Assembly (NCBI GenBank): GCA_013414745.1 | Contig: CP058707.1 | Span: 3,721,315-3,726,942, forward strand | From: Bacteroidota bacterium | GTDB lineage: Bacteria; Bacteroidota; Bacteroidia; Chitinophagales; Chitinophagaceae | Length of the DNA: 5,628 nucleotides | Reading direction: 5' to 3' | Part shown: piece by piece, positions 1 to 5,389 of the stretch | Position numbering within the stretch: position 1 is the first letter of the stretch | Layout: each line of letters begins with the position of its first letter | Notes under the pieces: model-generated | Seen by the model: only the letters and a program-made list of their open reading frames with translations | The model's database searches: none | Told to the model about the DNA's origin: nothing | Position numbers and translations under genes: made by a program

Positions 1-171
1 ATCAAAGTGCGATTGTTTAGCTCCATTCAACACTTCAAACTCTGTTATACTTGAAATATAAAGTTGTCCATAATTTTTGAAGTGAGTTACTAATCTTGCG
101 TTGTTCTTGTCAGTCTTACGGAAATAGTCAATAAGAAGCGAAGTGTCGACCATTAGCTTTTTGTCCGCCAT
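1..171 (-). CDS. vapC: VapC-family PIN-domain toxin, N-terminal part
   Basis: This is the first 57 codons of a PIN-domain ribonuclease toxin; the rest lies beyond the left edge. Counting from the ATG at 171, the first strand holds the motif VDTSLLIDYF with the metal-binding Asp at residue 9. The second motif, SSITEFEVLNG (residues 40-50), supplies a conserved Glu at residue 46. Both are typical of VapC toxins, which use a cluster of acidic residues with Mg2+ to cut RNA, often tRNA. The antitoxin gene lies immediately upstream. The ATG at 171 gives a 19-bp overlap with it. A second ATG at 153 shares one base with the antitoxin stop (TAATG) and would begin MVDTS, which also fits the family. Translational coupling is likely with either start. 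The C-terminal acidic residues are not visible, so activity cannot be judged. Confidence 0.85.
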   Translation of the reverse strand, partial: MADKKLMVDTSLLIDYFRKTDKNNARLVTHFKNYGQLYISSITEFEVLNGAKQSHFD

Positions 172-383
172 GCTGTAATACTTTTTCTATTTTCTTGGAT
201 AATTTGTATGTCTTTGTCTGTGTAAACAGGACCTTTCAAGAGATATTCAATAAAGTCGTCCTGTTGTTTTGTTTCAACTTTCTCTTCGTTCAATTCAGCA
301 CGCAATTTTGCTTTCTGACTTGGTGATAAATTCTTAACGATTGTCAAAAGTTCTTGAAACGGTACTTGTACTTTCATTTCCAT
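153..383 (-). CDS. VapB-like antitoxin of the PIN toxin
   Basis: This 76-residue protein is encoded directly upstream of, and overlapping, the PIN toxin. It is the right size and position for the antitoxin of a type II pair, which binds and blocks the toxin and usually represses its own operon. Residues 1-35 form a short strand followed by a helix-rich stretch (FQELLTIVKNLSPSQKAKLRAEL). The middle is charged, and the C-terminal part (LLKGPVYTDKDIQIIQENRK) resembles toxin-wrapping tails of small Bacteroidota and cyanobacterial antitoxins found beside PIN genes. I do not see a clear AbrB, MazE or ribbon-helix-helix signature, so the DNA-binding class is open. The start is the first of two close ATGs (383 and 377). 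A TAAATTTG motif at 388-395 resembles the Bacteroidota -7 box but lies very close to the start and lacks a properly spaced partner. The start is 48 bp from element 1, so the pair looks like a self-contained cassette. Confidence 0.75.
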   Translation of the reverse strand: MEMKVQVPFQELLTIVKNLSPSQKAKLRAELNEEKVETKQQDDFIEYLLKGPVYTDKDIQIIQENRKSITAWRTKS

Positions 384-431
384 AAGCCAAATTTAAGAAA
401 TTTGTCAATATTGAACGCTTTGAAAAATGGC

Positions 432-564
432 GGCTAACGTGGTTGCGCTTGGCGAAGGTGGGGGTTAAAAAGCACCTTTGTTCAAATTTGGAACCAAAGA
501 TAATAGAAAGTACCAAACTTCAGCCTAGTACTAAAGCCCCACTTGCGCCAAACGCATGTTAGGC
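432..564 (-). repeat. attC-like inverted-repeat element 1
   Basis: This is a 133-bp imperfect inverted repeat separating the toxin-antitoxin unit from the next gene. The plus strand starts GGCTAACG and ends GTTAGGC. The inner arms GCGCTTGGCGAAGGTGGGG (445-463 region) and CCCCACTTGCGCCAAACGC (from 538) pair with one bulge. The outer boxes do not match each other exactly (GGCTAAC against GTTAGGC). The right box GTTAGGCGTA (558-567) instead pairs perfectly with TACGCCTAAC at 1159-1168, across the neighbouring unit. Both boxes keep the AAC and GTT that are invariant in integron attC cores, and GTTAGGC fits GTTRRRY. The length is near the upper end for known attC sites. Assigning it as a recombination site is inference. 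Confidence 0.65.
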
Positions 565-571
565 GTAGGTT

Positions 572-1141
572 TTAGTCTTCTGCATTATTTTCGGAATTTA
601 TGTTATTTGTAATGTCTGCAATAATTAGTTTCAAATATTCTTCATTTGTTATTATTGGCGAAGTAAAGTATTCATTATATGTTTCCAATGGATAAACAAA
701 ACCATTGTATATTATCTTATATTCTCTTTGGCTCTTACTTGGGTCTAACCACATATGACAATTCTTACAAACTACTTTTCTTGTTTTTTCAAGTACTCTT
801 TTGAAAATTCATAACGTTTCAAAAATTCAAATATAGAATTGTCATTGATTTTTTTGTTCTAACAATATTCTCTTTTTATTAATATAAGTTAGGAATGTTT
901 CTGTCTTTATATATCGTGTCTCAATGCGTTTAAATTTATTGTAAATGAAATATTTTGTAGAGTCATACTTTTCCGAATAATATATTAAAGTGCTTAAATC
1001 TATATCTTCAAATTTATTGTCAAGGTAGTTCTTCAATAAAGGAATATAGATTGTATCAGCTTTTAATCTATCTGTTTTGATTTGTCCAAATAGAATAATT
1101 GAATTAGTAAATAATAATATGGTTAAAATTAATCTCGTCAT
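572..1141 (-). pseudogene. Small exported protein of unknown function, two frameshifts
   Basis: I do not recognise this gene. From the ATG at 1141 it begins MTRLILTILLFTNSIILFGQ, a clear signal peptide that may end near FGQ. A polar Lys/Tyr-rich region follows, up to a stop at 842. The next segment continues in another frame (NDNSIFEFLKRYEFSKEYLKK), and the last part returns to the first frame with VVCKNCHMWLDPSKSQ and ends at 572. Removing one A from the 7-A run at 849-855 and adding one A in the short run near 775 joins all three parts into 189 residues. The indels cancel, which argues for one original protein. The CKNCH motif might bind a metal or haem but stands alone. The start lies 18 bp after the core box of element 2 and the stop 5 bp before that of element 1, a tight cassette fit. 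TAAGTTTG at 1153-1160 is a possible -7 box. Real decay and sequencing error cannot be separated here. Confidence 0.65.
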
Positions 1142-1161
1142 TTTTGGTTTTACAAACTTAC

Positions 1162-1291
1162 GCCTAACGTTCGGGTATTGCCGAAGGCGGGGTGGGATAG
1201 TAGTGATATTTTTAGGAGAACTAAACACCAGGCATCAACAATATTTCAAAGATAAAACCAAAACCCCGCTTTTGGCAATACCATGTTGGCC
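1162..1291 (-). repeat. attC-like inverted-repeat element 2
   Basis: This 130-bp element has plus-strand outer boxes GCCTAAC (1162-1168) and GTTGGCC (1285-1291), which do not fully pair with each other. The inner arms do pair: GGTATTGCCGAAGGCGGGG against CCCCGCTTTTGGCAATACC. The left box pairs with the right box of element 1 over 10 of 10 bp. The right box pairs with GGCCAAC of element 3. The interior is AT-rich and codes for nothing. Elements 3 and 4 are near copies of it. Confidence 0.65.
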
Positions 1292-1821
1292 ATCAGTGTG
1301 CTCATTTGGCGGTTTTCCTATCAGCTGTTTATAATCCTGTATTTAAAATCTAACCACAAAGCAAGGCGGGCGTAAGAAATTCGTTAAGTGGCGCCTTCAA
1401 TCCACAAAAGATAGCTTTAAAATTCTCAGTTTGATATTCTCACGGTTAATGCCATGAAAGCGCCACGAGTTTCTTTTCAATGTGGGTGATGAATATAGGT
1501 TTATCAGTCAAACAGCGCCGGTCTTCGATTTCTGCATATGTGGAATTCCCATTTTGGTTTCTGTATTCGGTTTCTATTGGTAGTCCAACCGGCGCGGAGT
1601 TGAGGAACGCCCACAATACAAGGTTGAAAATTCCGGTTAGTGTCAAAACAGCGCCAAGCCAATCAGCATGTGATTCTAAATGTGAACTGGTGATAAGTCC
1701 CCGGTAACCAATTTTGGCGCGGCGAAAGAGGTAAAAACTGTCGTTTGGTCATTCTCTTGCCCGCCGATTTAAGGGTAGAAATCACCGCCAAATCTAAGCG
1801 TAATGGTGGTTCGCACATTGT
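1292..1821 (-). repeat. Tandem segment copy A, inverted-repeat-rich body
   Basis: This 530-bp body has no intact gene but many paired GC-rich boxes. An outer stem is ATTTGGCGGT (1304-1313) with ACCGCCAAAT (1784-1793), and inside it lies GGCGGGC (1365-1371) with GCCCGCC (1759-1765). These enclose three side-by-side hairpins. The first is 1374-1475, with AAGAAATTCG and GTGGCGC pairing with GCGCCAC and CGAGTTTCTT. The second is 1515-1595, GCGCCGGT with ACCGGCGC. The third is 1651-1720, GCGCCAA with TTGGCGC. All of these boxes are unchanged in the three copies, while the predicted loops differ. The layout suggests a multi-branched fold of single-stranded DNA or RNA. A decayed reading frame on the minus strand overlaps it (1446-1752). 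Confidence 0.6.
1446..1752 (-). pseudogene. Decayed small reading frame in copy A
   Basis: On the minus strand a frame open over about 98 codons ends at TAA 1446 and contains RRAKIGYRGLITSS, a hydrophobic run LTLTGIFNLVLWAFLN and a polar tail ending KKLVALSWH. The same frame, with similar residues, is recognisable in copies B and C, where stops interrupt it. No in-frame ATG exists; the nearby ATG at 1752 (MTKRQF) is out of frame by one base at a 5-T run. That offset is shared by all three copies, so the lesion, if it is one, predates the duplication. Possible readings are an ancestral one-TM protein now lost, a gene with a non-ATG start, or a chance frame in a structured non-coding segment. 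I do not recognise the sequence. Confidence 0.4.
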
Positions 1822-1949
1822 GGCCAACGTTCCGGTATTGCCGAAGGCGGGGTGGGATAGTAGTTATATTTTAGGAAAACTAAACACCAGGCTTCAATAC
1901 AATTTCAAAGATAGAACCAAACCCCGCTTTTGGCAATACCATGTTGGCC
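1822..1949 (-). repeat. attC-like inverted-repeat element 3
   Basis: This is a 128-bp near copy of element 2. The plus-strand boxes GGCCAAC (1822-1828) and GTTGGCC (1943-1949) are exact complements of each other, as expected when the units on both sides are the same. The inner arms GGTATTGCCGAAGGCGGGG and CCCCGCTTTTGGCAATACC are unchanged, whereas the interior has several substitutions and small indels. Confidence 0.65.
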
Positions 1950-2479
1950 ATCAGTGTGCTCATTTGGCGGTTTTCCTATCAGCTGTTTATAATCCTGTAT
2001 TTAAAATCTAACCACAAAGCAAGGCGGGCGTAAGAAATTCGTTAAGTGGCGCCTTCAATCCACATCTAAAGGCTTGAAAATTCTCAGTTTGATATTCTCA
2101 CGGTTAATGCCATGAAAGCGCCACGAGTTTCTTTTCAATGTAGGTGATGATTATAGGTTTATCAGTCAAAAAGCGCCGGTCTTAGATTCTCTTAGATGTG
2201 GAATTCCCATTTTGGTTTCGGTTTTCGGTTTCGATTGGTAGTCCAACCGGCGCGGAGTTGAGGAACGCTCAGAAAACATGGTAGAAAATTCCGGTTAGTG
2301 TCAAAACAGCGCCAAGCCAATCAGCATGTGATTCTAATTGTGAATTGGTGATAAGTTCCCGGTAACCAATTTTGGCGCGGCGAAAGAGATAAAAACAATC
2401 GGTTGGTCATTCTCCTGCCCGCCGATTTAAGGGTAGAAATCACCGCCAAATCTAAGCGTAATGGTGGTTCGCACATTGT
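1950..2479 (-). repeat. Tandem segment copy B, inverted-repeat-rich body
   Basis: This second 530-bp copy keeps every GC-rich pairing box described in copy A. Differences from copy A lie mainly between boxes, for example around 2065-2076, in the loop of the second hairpin (2180-2235) and in the linker after it (2268-2285). No intact gene is present. Confidence 0.6.
2104..2410 (-). pseudogene. Decayed small reading frame in copy B
   Basis: This copy has the same frame and ending (KKLVALSWH, TAA at 2104) as copy A. It is interrupted by TGA where copy A has the Trp of VLWAF, and by TAA before DRR. Most residues between these stops are kept (HADWLGAVLTLTGIF, AFLNSAPVGLPIETE). The out-of-frame ATG at 2410 is also shared. 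With two substitution-derived stops it cannot encode the full product, whatever the ancestor was. Confidence 0.4.
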
Positions 2480-2609
2480 GGCCAACGTTCTGGGTATTGC
2501 CGAAGGCGGGTGGGATAGTAGTGATATTTTTAGGATAACTAAACACTAGGCATCAACAATATTTCAAAGATAAAACCAAAACCCCGCTTTTGGCAATACC
2601 ATGTTGGCC
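2480..2609 (-). repeat. attC-like inverted-repeat element 4
   Basis: This is a 130-bp near copy of elements 2 and 3, with boxes GGCCAAC (2480-2486) and GTTGGCC (2603-2609). The inner arms are kept except for one G fewer in the GGGG run of the left arm. Confidence 0.65.
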
Positions 2610-3138
2610 ATCAGTGTGCTCATTTGGCGGTTTTCCTATCAGCTGTTTATAATTCTGTATTTAAAATCTAACCACAAAGCAAGGCGGGCGTAAGAAATTC
2701 GTTAAGTGGCGCCTTCAATCCACATCTAAAGGCTTATAAATTCTCAGTTTGATATTCTTACGGTTAATGCCATGAAAGCGCCACGAGTTTCTTTTCAATA
2801 TGGTTATTGATTTCAGGTTTATCAGTCAAAAAGCGCCGGTCCTCGATTTCTTCATATGTGGAATTCCCATTATGGTTTCAATTTTCGGTTTCTATTGGAA
2901 GTCCAACCGGCGCGGAGTTGAGGAACGCCCACAATACATGGTAGAAAATTCAGGTTAGTGTCAAAACAGCGCCAAGCCAATCAGCATGTAATTCTTAAAG
3001 GAACTGGTGATAAGTCCCAGGTAACCAATTTTGGCGCGGCGAAAGAGGTAAAAACTGTCGGTTGGTCATTCTCTTGCCCGCCGATTTAAGGGTAGAAATC
3101 ACCGCCAAATCTAAGCGTAATGGTGGTTCGCACATTGT
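2610..3138 (-). repeat. Tandem segment copy C, inverted-repeat-rich body
   Basis: This third copy, 529 bp, keeps all the GC-rich pairing boxes of copies A and B, while loop sequences differ (2738-2742, 2800-2815, 2860-2885, 2990-3003). It is joined on the right to element 5, whose arms are unrelated to those of elements 2-4, so the repeat boundary is the core box itself. It holds no intact gene. Confidence 0.6.
2764..3069 (-). pseudogene. Decayed small reading frame in copy C
   Basis: The frame of copies A and B is recognisable here (FYLFRRAKIGYLGLITSS, HADWLGAVLTLT, AFLNSAPVGLPIETEN, KKLVALSWH, stop at 2764). It is broken by a one-base deletion near 2995-3000 and by TGA codons after LTLT and after ETEN. 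Residues recoverable between the breaks agree with the other copies. The product cannot be made in full. Confidence 0.4.
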
Positions 3139-3270
3139 GGCCAACGGTTCGCAGCTACCCGAAGGGCGGGACTTTACTACAAAACATGATTTGAAAACTG
3201 AACCTCCATTAACCACAAAACTGTCATTGGAACACGAAACCCCGCCTTTGGGTAGGTGCTGTTATAGGGC
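3139..3270 (-). repeat. attC-like inverted-repeat element 5 (hybrid outer boxes)
   Basis: The left box GGCCAAC (3139-3145) belongs to the tandem-repeat type, and the right box GTTATAGGGC (3261-3270) belongs to a different type, so the ends of this element do not pair. The inner arms, GCAGCTACCCGAAGGGCGGG and CCCCGCCTTTGGGTAGGTGC, pair well with one bulge and one mismatch. The right box pairs perfectly with GCCCTATAAC at 5054-5063 in element 6. This is the clearest case of outer boxes following the unit rather than the site. Confidence 0.65.
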
Positions 3271-3338
3271 GTTTTTCTTGACAACAAGTTATTAGCATCA
3301 ATTCTATTTATCATTGTCAAGCAACTTGTATTTTGTAA
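3271..3338 (-). other. Possible severed 3' end of the 4466-5000 gene
   Basis: This 68-bp piece lies between element 5 and the IS. One minus-strand frame reads TKYKLLDNDK and then TAG. It could be the last codons of the gene on the other side of the IS, whose reading ends at the IS edge with VLQIRKS. It also holds an 8-bp inverted repeat, CTTGACAA (3277-3284) and TTGTCAAG (3314-3321). The joining is inference; no target duplication supports it. Confidence 0.35.
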
Positions 3339-3358
3339 GTTCTACTAATAAGTGCAAC
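3339..3358 (+). repeat. IS30 left terminal inverted repeat
   Basis: GTTCTACTAATAAGTGCAAC matches the reverse complement of 4446-4465 at 17 of 20 positions, with the inner 11 bp (ATAAGTGCAAC plus flank) identical. Confidence 0.75.
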
Positions 3359-3371
3359 CGGATTTTATCCC

Positions 3372-3424
3372 CTGTGGAGCGTAGAGAAGCGAAGGCGTAG
3401 CCGAAGCGAAACGAAGCTCCACAG
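3372..3424 (+). promoter_or_regulatory. Hairpin in the transposase leader
   Basis: CTGTGGAGC (3372-3380) pairs perfectly with GCTCCACAG (3416-3424). The loop holds the direct repeat GAAGCGAA (3386-3393 and 3403-3410). It ends 30 bp before the transposase ATG. It may limit translation of read-through transcripts, as leader hairpins do in some insertion sequences. No T run follows, so it is not a standard intrinsic terminator. The function is inferred. Confidence 0.4.
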
Positions 3425-3454
3425 AGAGCCAAAAACTACCTTTGTTATTACCAC

Positions 3455-4463
3455 ATGACAAAGAAGTATAATCAGCTCACCTTGGCACAAAGGTACAAGA
3501 TCGAAGCACTTATCAAAGTCGGCAAATCACAATCTGAAATTGCCCAGATTATTGGTGTTCATAAATCGACAATACATCGAGAGCTAAAGCGAAATATCCC
3601 TGCTCGGGGGTAGGTGCTAAAATCTATGGCGCTCAAAAGGCACAGACAAAGACCGACAACCGGCACAAATTCAAAACGAAGCGAATTCGATTTACGGAGC
3701 CTCTAAAAAGCAGATGCTGAAGTGGATGGAGGAAAAACGATTTTCTCCGGAATTGGTAGCTGCCCAGTGGAGCAAGGAAAACAAACCAGGTGTTTGTCAT
3801 GAAACCATTTACAAATTCATATGGCATTGTAAGCACACAAATCAACGTATAAATAAACCTTACAAGAAGCTCTATACTAAACTGAAACATGGAAAACGTC
3901 GCAGAAAGCGAGGGAACTATAAAGATTCAAGAGGTATTATACCGAACCGTGTATCGATTGAAAACCGGCCCAAAATAGTAGAAAACAGAAGCCGATTTGG
4001 GGATATTGAGGCCGATATTATAGTAGGGGCAAATCACAAATCTGCACTATTGATAACCACAGATAGAGCAACAATTAAGACAACAATAGATAAGCTGAAA
4101 GGAAGAGATGCAGAGCAGGTATCAAAAATTATAATTGCCCGTATGAAAAAATGCCACCGATAAAAACCATGACCTTTGATAATGATCGAAGCTTTTTCCA
4201 AACATGAACAAATTGCAAAAGCGCTGAATATAAAAACATATTTTACCCGTCCATACACGTCACAAGACAAGGGCACCATTGAAAATAGAAACGGCGTAAT
4301 TCGTCTGTTCTTCCCAAAGAAAACAGACTTCGATAAAGTTTCATCCTCTGAAATCAAACGAGTAGAAAAAGAAATCAATAGCAGACCCGTTAGAAAATTT
4401 GGATACTTAACCCCGGATGAAGTATTTTTAAAGATGAAAGGTAGCGTTGCACTTATGAATTGA
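3455..4463 (+). pseudogene. IS30-family DDE transposase, frameshifted
   Basis: This gene encodes the transposase that binds the IS ends and catalyses cut-and-paste-like transposition. From the ATG at 3455, the N-terminus is the IS30-type helix-turn-helix (LTLAQRYKIEALIKVGKSQ, then SEIAQIIGVHKSTIHRELKRN). It stops at TAG 3611. The rest continues in other frames. RFSPELVAAQWSK and CHETIYKFIW form the middle, and FGDIEADIIVG carries the first catalytic Asp. TMTFDND carries the second, and KGTIENRNGVIRLFFPKKTDF has the catalytic Glu. Four indels separate the parts: one missing G at 3606-3610, one missing A at 3705-3709, one missing A at 4146-4151, and one extra base near 4187-4190. Corrected, it is 336 residues, normal for the family, with all DDE residues present. 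The pattern is unlike a single programmed frameshift. It indicates an inactive copy or homopolymer sequencing errors. Confidence 0.9.
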
Positions 4464-4465
4464 AC
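4446..4465 (+). repeat. IS30 right terminal inverted repeat
   Basis: GTTGCACTTATGAATTGAAC is the inverted counterpart of 3339-3358, matching at 17 of 20 positions. It overlaps the last codons and the stop of the transposase gene. Confidence 0.75.
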
Positions 4466-5000
4466 TCAGCTTTTTCTAATTTGTAAAACTTTTGTGTAGT
4501 CTTTTGAATGTTCCGTAATGATGTCAATTTGCTTATCGTCAATAAAATTATATGTCCAGTCGACCCAACTTGAATTGGATTTAGCAACTATTTCCATTTG
4601 ATATTTGTCGAAAGAAATGAATAAAAGTTTTGAGTTTGGCCAATCCTTCGGACTATTGAATTGTCGTAAAAAAATGCCGTTAGCAGTCTTTACGATAAAG
4701 TTTCCAAAACATTTCCCTCTCATAGTTTCGTTCAATATTTTGTCTGTCGAAGATAAATTGTAAAAATGGATGCAGTCGTCAAAACCTGTTGCAGCAATAA
4801 GACGTTTTTCAATTTTAAAATTGTCGACTGTTAACATATACTCCCAGTTGCTGTCAAGGACTTCTGAGTAGCCTTTATTAAAAAGGTCAATAAACGAATA
4901 GGGATGGTCAAAATAGATAATAGAAATGTAAAGTATTTAACACCAACTGAGTTGTTGGGAGGTTGTCCTGTTACTTTTCTATAGCTTTAAATGTCGCCAA
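4466..5000 (-). pseudogene. Unrecognised protein gene, frameshifted and cut by the IS
   Basis: I do not recognise the family. The longest intact part (from the ATG at 4837) reads MLTVDNFKIEKRLIAATGF, then DDCIHFYNLSSTDKIL, and ends in YTKVLQIRKS at the IS edge. The coding frame clearly extends upstream of that ATG (FIDLFNKGYSEVLDSNWEY). Adding one T in the 4-base run at 4910-4913 and one A in the run at 4975-4978 extends it further, to ATFKAIEKVTGQPPNNSVGV, giving about 178 residues. The only visible start there is a TTG at 5000, with no ATG, so the true start is uncertain. There is no signal peptide or membrane segment, and it looks like a soluble mixed alpha/beta protein. The stop TGA directly abuts the IS inverted repeat, so the natural C-terminus was probably longer and may continue at 3271-3338. 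The start lies about 54 bp after the core box of element 6. Confidence 0.6.
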
Positions 5001-5053
5001 TTTTGAAATTATTTATGGTCGTTGTGTTGTCAGTTTGTGTCGTCTTTTAAAAT

Positions 5054-5252
5054 GCCCTATAACGTTAAAGCATTGGCGATGTGGCGGTATTCTGTGTTCC
5101 GTCAGCCCGATGCCGCTGCTGATTAAAAATACAAAAGCTCATTGTTTATTCTGTTGCTTGGCTTTATTCGTCTGCCGAAACCGAAGCTGGGTAGCGAACA
5201 AAATGCCGAGAATATATTCTTCGCCCCGCCATATTGCCAATGCACTGTTAGC
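5054..5252 (-). repeat. attC-like inverted-repeat element 6
   Basis: This is the longest element, 199 bp. The left box GCCCTATAAC (5054-5063) and right box GTTAGC (5247-5252) do not pair, but the inner arms GCATTGGCGATGTGGCGG and CCGCCATATTGCCAATGC pair with two mismatches. The left box pairs perfectly with the right box of element 5, almost 1.8 kb away, across the IS-bearing unit. The interior is GC-richer than its surroundings and includes the palindrome GAATATATTC. It exceeds the normal attC length range, so this is the least typical member. Confidence 0.55.
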
Positions 5253-5389
5253 TGTTCGCCCTTCTTGTCTATATATTTGATGCCTGTCCATTTGGTCTGT
5301 CGTGGTGCGTTGGCTTGGCGGCTCTTTTGCAATTTTGGCTTTGTGCGGTTGGTCTGGGCGAATTGCAAATGTGCCGACAAGGGCATGGG
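5253..5389. other. Non-coding stretch between element 6 and the membrane-protein gene
   Basis: I see no gene here. Frames that cross it run on into element 6 and look like chance openings. It holds a perfect 8-bp inverted repeat, TTGCAATT (5327-5334) and AATTGCAA (5361-5368), downstream of the stop of the minus-strand gene. Without a T run it is not a convincing terminator. If the cassette model holds, this is the 3' untranslated part of the membrane-protein unit, longer than in the 572-1141 unit. Confidence 0.4.

Larger units (their letters stand above)
1162..3145. repeat. Three-unit direct tandem repeat, period about 659 bp
   Basis: Elements 2, 3, 4 and the left box of element 5 begin at 1162, 1822, 2480 and 3139, giving periods of 660, 658 and 659 bp. 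Each unit is an attC-like element plus a 530-bp body. The units are nearly identical, so the array most likely grew by recent duplication: cassette re-insertion, recombination between the homologous elements, or slippage. Most differences are clustered rather than evenly spread. The far-right copy joins element 5, whose inner arms are of a different sequence type, so the repeat stops exactly at the core box. Confidence 0.95.
3339..4465 (+). mobile_element. IS30-family insertion sequence
   Basis: About 1.13 kb, with one transposase gene that nearly fills it and terminal inverted repeats of about 20 bp that match at 17 positions (3339-3358 and 4446-4465). Size, gene content and the DDE motifs fit IS30. 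It is oriented opposite to the surrounding minus-strand units. I find no convincing 2-3 bp target duplication for any boundary choice near these ends, so the exact ends are uncertain by a few bases, or the flanks changed after insertion. The transposase is frameshifted as read, so the element would be immobile unless those indels are sequencing errors. Confidence 0.85.

Noticed and set aside
334..516. 60-codon minus-strand frame overlapping the antitoxin gene and element 1
   Set aside because: It runs antisense-free but out of frame through a better-supported gene start and an inverted repeat; composition is not gene-like.
1480..1707. Plus-strand 75-codon frame in copy A
   Set aside because: It is the shadow of the minus-strand frame and is not kept in copies B and C.
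1745..2011. Plus-strand frame beginning MVILLPADLRVE, repeated at 3062-3295
   Set aside because: It appears twice only because the DNA is tandemly repeated, starts at a TTG, and runs through different downstream elements with unrelated C-termini.
1162..3145. CRISPR array or satellite-type repeat
   Set aside because: The period of about 659 bp and the inverted-repeat content do not fit CRISPR; no short regular repeats with unique spacers are present.
2995..3216. Minus-strand 73-codon frame across element 5 into copy C
   Set aside because: It reads through the inverted-repeat element; its counterparts in copies A and B diverge at the core box.
3600..3620. Programmed -1 frameshift in the transposase at the G run
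   Set aside because: Three further indels in the same gene, not all of the same sign, argue against regulated frameshifting, and IS30 members normally have one continuous frame.
3633..4378. Long minus-strand frames opposite the transposase
   Set aside because: They are antisense to a clear IS30 transposase whose protein motifs are recognisable.
3330..4475. Target-site duplication of the IS
   Set aside because: Shifting the boundaries by a few bases around the inverted repeats gave no matching 2-4 bp flanks.
5327..5368. Intrinsic terminator for the membrane-protein gene
   Set aside because: The 8-bp stem is AT-rich, has a 26-base loop and no following T run.
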